From assembly GCF_902804475.1 (NCBI RefSeq), contig NZ_CADCSU010000174.1:1-54655 (forward strand): a stretch of DNA of 54,655 nucleotides, in the 5' to 3' direction. Shown here piece after piece: positions 52,546-54,655 of this stretch (position 1 is the stretch's first letter; each line of letters starts with the position of its first letter). Below the pieces are notes generated by a model that ran no database searches, was not told the DNA's origin, and saw nothing but the letters and a program-made list of their open reading frames with translations. Source of the stretch: Flavobacterium bizetiae. GTDB lineage: Bacteria > Bacteroidota > Bacteroidia > Flavobacteriales > Flavobacteriaceae. A program made the position numbers and the translations under genes.

Positions 52546-52581
52546 AAAAAAAATAATCTTTCTCTACATAAATACTTTAAA

Positions 52582-53823
52582 ATGCAACATTGGGACATAC
52601 TTTTATCAAATCAGGTAAATAAAAAGGCTTTTATAGAAACGCTGCTTTCTGGCGAAGCCAAAGGAGAATTAGCCGTTTTTAAGAACCAAAAAGGTATTCT
52701 GTTTTCAGATATTGCCATAGAGAAATTCATCGAAAAAGAATACCAATACGATACCGTAGAAGCTTCTCCGGAATCGCACAGGCAATTGAGAACCTTTTCG
52801 TCAGGCGAACGTAAAAAAGAATTTCTAAAATACTGCATCAACCAAAAACCGGATTTCATTATTTTCGATAATCCCTTTGATCATTTAGATCAGGCTTCGC
52901 GCGTAGTTTTGGCAGAATCGTTGAAAGATTTAACGCAGGATATTGCGATCATTCAAATCGTAAATCGTGTGGTTGATGTATTATCTTTTGTTCCCAATAA
53001 AGCCCAAATCAAAGACAATACGTTTGAATTACATCCACTTTCGCAAACCGTAAATCATTTTAAAACCCTAAATACAGCCGCAATTCCAAAAGCGATTGAG
53101 CCGCATTCCTTTCACGAAAGTGTATTAATAAAAATGGAAAATGTTTCTGTAAGTTACGACGAGCGCAAAATTGTAGACAATATTTCATGGACAATTAAGC
53201 AAGGTGAATTCTGGCAATTAATTGGCCCGAATGGTTCCGGAAAAAGTACCATTTTATCTTTGATAACAGGAGACAATCCAAAAGGTTTCGGACAGAATTT
53301 ACATTTATTCGGAAGAAAAAAAGGCACCGGAGAAAGCGTTTGGGACATCAAAAAACAAATCGGAATTTTCACGACTTCGATGACCGATTTATTTCAAAAA
53401 AGCCATACTTTAGAAGAAATGATCCTTTCCGGCTTTTTCGATTCTATAGGTTTATATATCGAACCTACGACTTTGCAAAAACAAACCGTAACACAATGGC
53501 TTGAAGTTATTGAAATGAGCGGTTTACGAAAAAAACGTTTTATCGATCTTTCTATCGGTCAGCAAAGAGTCGCGTTAATTGTTCGTGCCGTTTTAAAACA
53601 TCCGCCATTATTAATTTTAGACGAACCAGTAGAAGGTTTAGACGACGAAAATGTCGATTTGGTAATTCAGCTTATCAATACAATAAAACAAGAAACAAAC
53701 GTTAGTATTTTATACGTTTCACATCGTATCGAAACCGGCCTTGCTCCTACTTCGGTTTTTGAGCTTTTACCATCGTCAACAGGATCAATTGGTAAAATAA
53801 AATACCATTCGGAGCTTAATTAA
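52582..53823 (+). CDS. ModF-like twin ABC ATPase with degenerate first half
   Basis: This cytosolic ATP-binding cassette protein of 413 residues has two ABC domains and no membrane part. The second is complete: Walker A GPNGSGKST (215-223), signature LSIGQQRVA (323-331) and Walker B LLILDEP. The first has no Walker A near its start but keeps a signature-like FSSGERKKEF and DNPFDHLD. The arrangement resembles ModF/PhrA proteins. It is not clearly linked to a transporter here. The ATG at 52582 begins MQHWDILLSN, after the palindrome. Confidence 0.88.
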   Translation: MQHWDILLSNQVNKKAFIETLLSGEAKGELAVFKNQKGILFSDIAIEKFIEKEYQYDTVEASPESHRQLRTFSSGERKKEFLKYCINQKPDFIIFDNPFDHLDQASRVVLAESLKDLTQDIAIIQIVNRVVDVLSFVPNKAQIKDNTFELHPLSQTVNHFKTLNTAAIPKAIEPHSFHESVLIKMENVSVSYDERKIVDNISWTIKQGEFWQLIGPNGSGKSTILSLITGDNPKGFGQNLHLFGRKKGTGESVWDIKKQIGIFTTSMTDLFQKSHTLEEMILSGFFDSIGLYIEPTTLQKQTVTQWLEVIEMSGLRKKRFIDLSIGQQRVALIVRAVLKHPPLLILDEPVEGLDDENVDLVIQLINTIKQETNVSILYVSHRIETGLAPTSVFELLPSSTGSIGKIKYHSELN

Positions 53824-53833
53824 AAATACAAAA

Positions 53834-54448
53834 ATGAAAATCAAATATATCGCATTATTAATTTTTCCGTTAATAATCACTTCGTGCTGCGGAACAATTT
53901 CTAATGCAAAAAAAGAATACAATATAAGCAAAGCCACAACATTAAAATCAGAATGGAAATCAAATCCCAAAGAATGGTTTCTGGAAAAAGACACTTTAAG
54001 AGGAACTGGCGGTCCCATGCATTGGGCCGTAATACAATCTAAAAAGAAACTTCCGAAAAACTATGAAATCGATTTTAAAGTAAATATGACCCGCGAATCT
54101 CTTTTCGAAGTAATGCTCAACATCGACAAAGAAAATTACATCAGAACCTACCTTTATCAAATCGATCAGAATATCGTGATAGGCAGAGGCGTTTACAATA
54201 AAAACAGCGACGAATATGGCAAACGTGGCGGCCCAACTTTGTTCAAGAAAACAATGAAATTAGAAAATAATAAATGGTATTCGGTAAAAATAAAAGTGTC
54301 AAACAATCAGTTATTCTTCTCAGTAGATAATGAAACCTTCTTAGAATGTTCATTAGAAAAAAGCAACCTAAGCCAACAAGGCAAGCTAGGTTTCTTAACC
54401 AACGGCGAAGCCAAAATCATAGACCTTACCATTAAAAACATCGAATAA
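53834..54448 (+). CDS. Lipoprotein with concanavalin-like/DUF1080-type domain
   Basis: This 204-residue lipoprotein has signal MKIKYIALLIFPLIITSC with Cys18 (or Cys19). The mature part is a beta-sandwich of the lectin-like or DUF1080 type: WFLEKDTLRGTGGPMHWAVI, NYEIDFKVNMTRESLFEVML, NKWYSVKIKVSNNQLFFSVD and SQQGKLGFLTNGEAKIIDLT. Such domains often bind or hydrolyse saccharides. It lies 10 bp after the ModF-like gene and could be translated from the same transcript. Confidence 0.8.
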   Translation: MKIKYIALLIFPLIITSCCGTISNAKKEYNISKATTLKSEWKSNPKEWFLEKDTLRGTGGPMHWAVIQSKKKLPKNYEIDFKVNMTRESLFEVMLNIDKENYIRTYLYQIDQNIVIGRGVYNKNSDEYGKRGGPTLFKKTMKLENNKWYSVKIKVSNNQLFFSVDNETFLECSLEKSNLSQQGKLGFLTNGEAKIIDLTIKNIE

Positions 54449-54464
54449 AAAGGTTTTTAAAACT

Positions 54465-54502
54465 ATTAAGATATTTAAGAAAATGAAGCAAAATATCTTA
54501 AT
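54465..54502. repeat. 12-bp inverted repeat after the lectin-like gene
   Basis: ATTAAGATATTT (54465-54476) and AAATATCTTAAT (54491-54502) are perfect complements around 14 bp. No T-run follows directly on the plus strand, so it is not a typical terminator. Confidence 0.7.
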
Positions 54503-54561
54503 GGTAAAAAAAATAAGCCCGCCCTAAAGGCAAAAACAAAAAAAGCTCCTATAAAGGTAAG

Positions 54562-54588
54562 AGTGGTCGGAAGAAATTCCGGCCACTT
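54562..54588. terminator. Hairpin near the window end
   Basis: AGTGGTCGGAA pairs with TTCCGGCCACT (one U-G on the plus strand) around GAAA, followed by TTTA. It could end either the plus-strand transcript from 53834 or a minus-strand gene entering from beyond the window. Confidence 0.6.
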
Positions 54589-54655
54589 TATGTTTTAAAT
54601 ACTTTTGAAGGATCTCCGCCTGCGAAGACTATCATTATTGCAGTAATAAGTTCCC
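54588..54655 (-). CDS. Possible 3' end of a minus-strand gene (partial)
   Basis: Reading the minus strand from the window edge gives 21 codons ending ITAIMIVFAGGDPSKVFKT and a TAA, immediately followed by the hairpin at 54562-54588. A hydrophobic stretch plus a terminator directly after the stop suggests the end of a real gene, but the rest lies outside the window. Too short to identify. Confidence 0.25.
   Translation of the reverse strand, partial: ELITAIMIVFAGGDPSKVFKT

Noticed and set aside
52480..52581. N-terminal extension of the ModF-like ATPase
   Set aside because: The extension is encoded by a palindromic repeat and gives a Lys/Ile-rich sequence unrelated to ABC proteins; ATG at 52582 fits better.

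Overview
The window reads as a chromosomal segment of a Flavobacterium-like member of the Bacteroidetes. The DNA is AT-rich, most genes lack a strong Shine-Dalgarno sequence, several starts follow a TAnnTTTG box (the Bacteroidetes -7 element), there is a SusC/SusD pair, and the protein content is typically flavobacterial. No tRNA, rRNA, CRISPR array, prophage or insertion sequence was recognised.

Layout. 1-6.4 kb: housekeeping genes (TlpA-like thioredoxin lipoprotein, tpiA, prmA, clpS), interrupted by two overlapping minus-strand genes of unknown function. 6.4-11.1 kb: a WG-repeat protein gene flanked by a 31-bp direct repeat, a sterol-desaturase-family membrane enzyme, a YhhN-family protein and two small unknown genes. 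11.1-15.6 kb: a candidate structured RNA, kdsA with an outer-membrane protein gene, a YiiX-like cysteine hydrolase and an orphan PAS histidine kinase. 15.6-17.0 kb: a secreted M28 peptidase. 17.2-32.1 kb: a polysaccharide utilization locus on the minus strand. 32.2-39.1 kb: DUF3995 protein, ackA, pta, corA and dnaK, all minus strand. 39.3 kb: a second copy of the structured RNA. 39.6-54.5 kb: plus-strand genes, mostly short transcription units (ATP-grasp protein, exported unknowns, DUF4369/TlpA protein, CPA1 antiporter, thioesterase, MscS channel, maleylpyruvate-isomerase-like protein, alpha/beta hydrolase, DUF1398, ThuA, sulfurtransferase, ModF-like ATPase, lectin-like lipoprotein).

How the genes work together. 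The clearest system is the polysaccharide locus. A membrane-spanning sensor with a LuxR-type helix-turn-helix (29314-32058) lies directly upstream of susC, susD, a GH144/glycoamylase-like lipoprotein, a serine esterase and a GH3 beta-glucosidase. A terminator follows, then a glycerophosphodiester phosphodiesterase lipoprotein and a GH43-like protein with an F5/8C domain. GH144 plus GH3 suggests beta-1,2-glucan. The phosphodiesterase and esterase would suit the phosphoglycerol and acyl decorations found on natural beta-1,2-glucans (osmoregulated periplasmic glucans). That substrate is an inference. ackA and pta form the acetate-overflow pair.

Non-coding structure is rich. There are strong hairpin terminators, an inverted-repeat cluster in front of susC, two copies of a conserved folded RNA (near kdsA and dnaK), and several imperfect palindromes built from the words CACAGATT, CGCAGATT or CACGAATT between genes. 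Some of these palindromes create false N-terminal extensions of the downstream reading frame.
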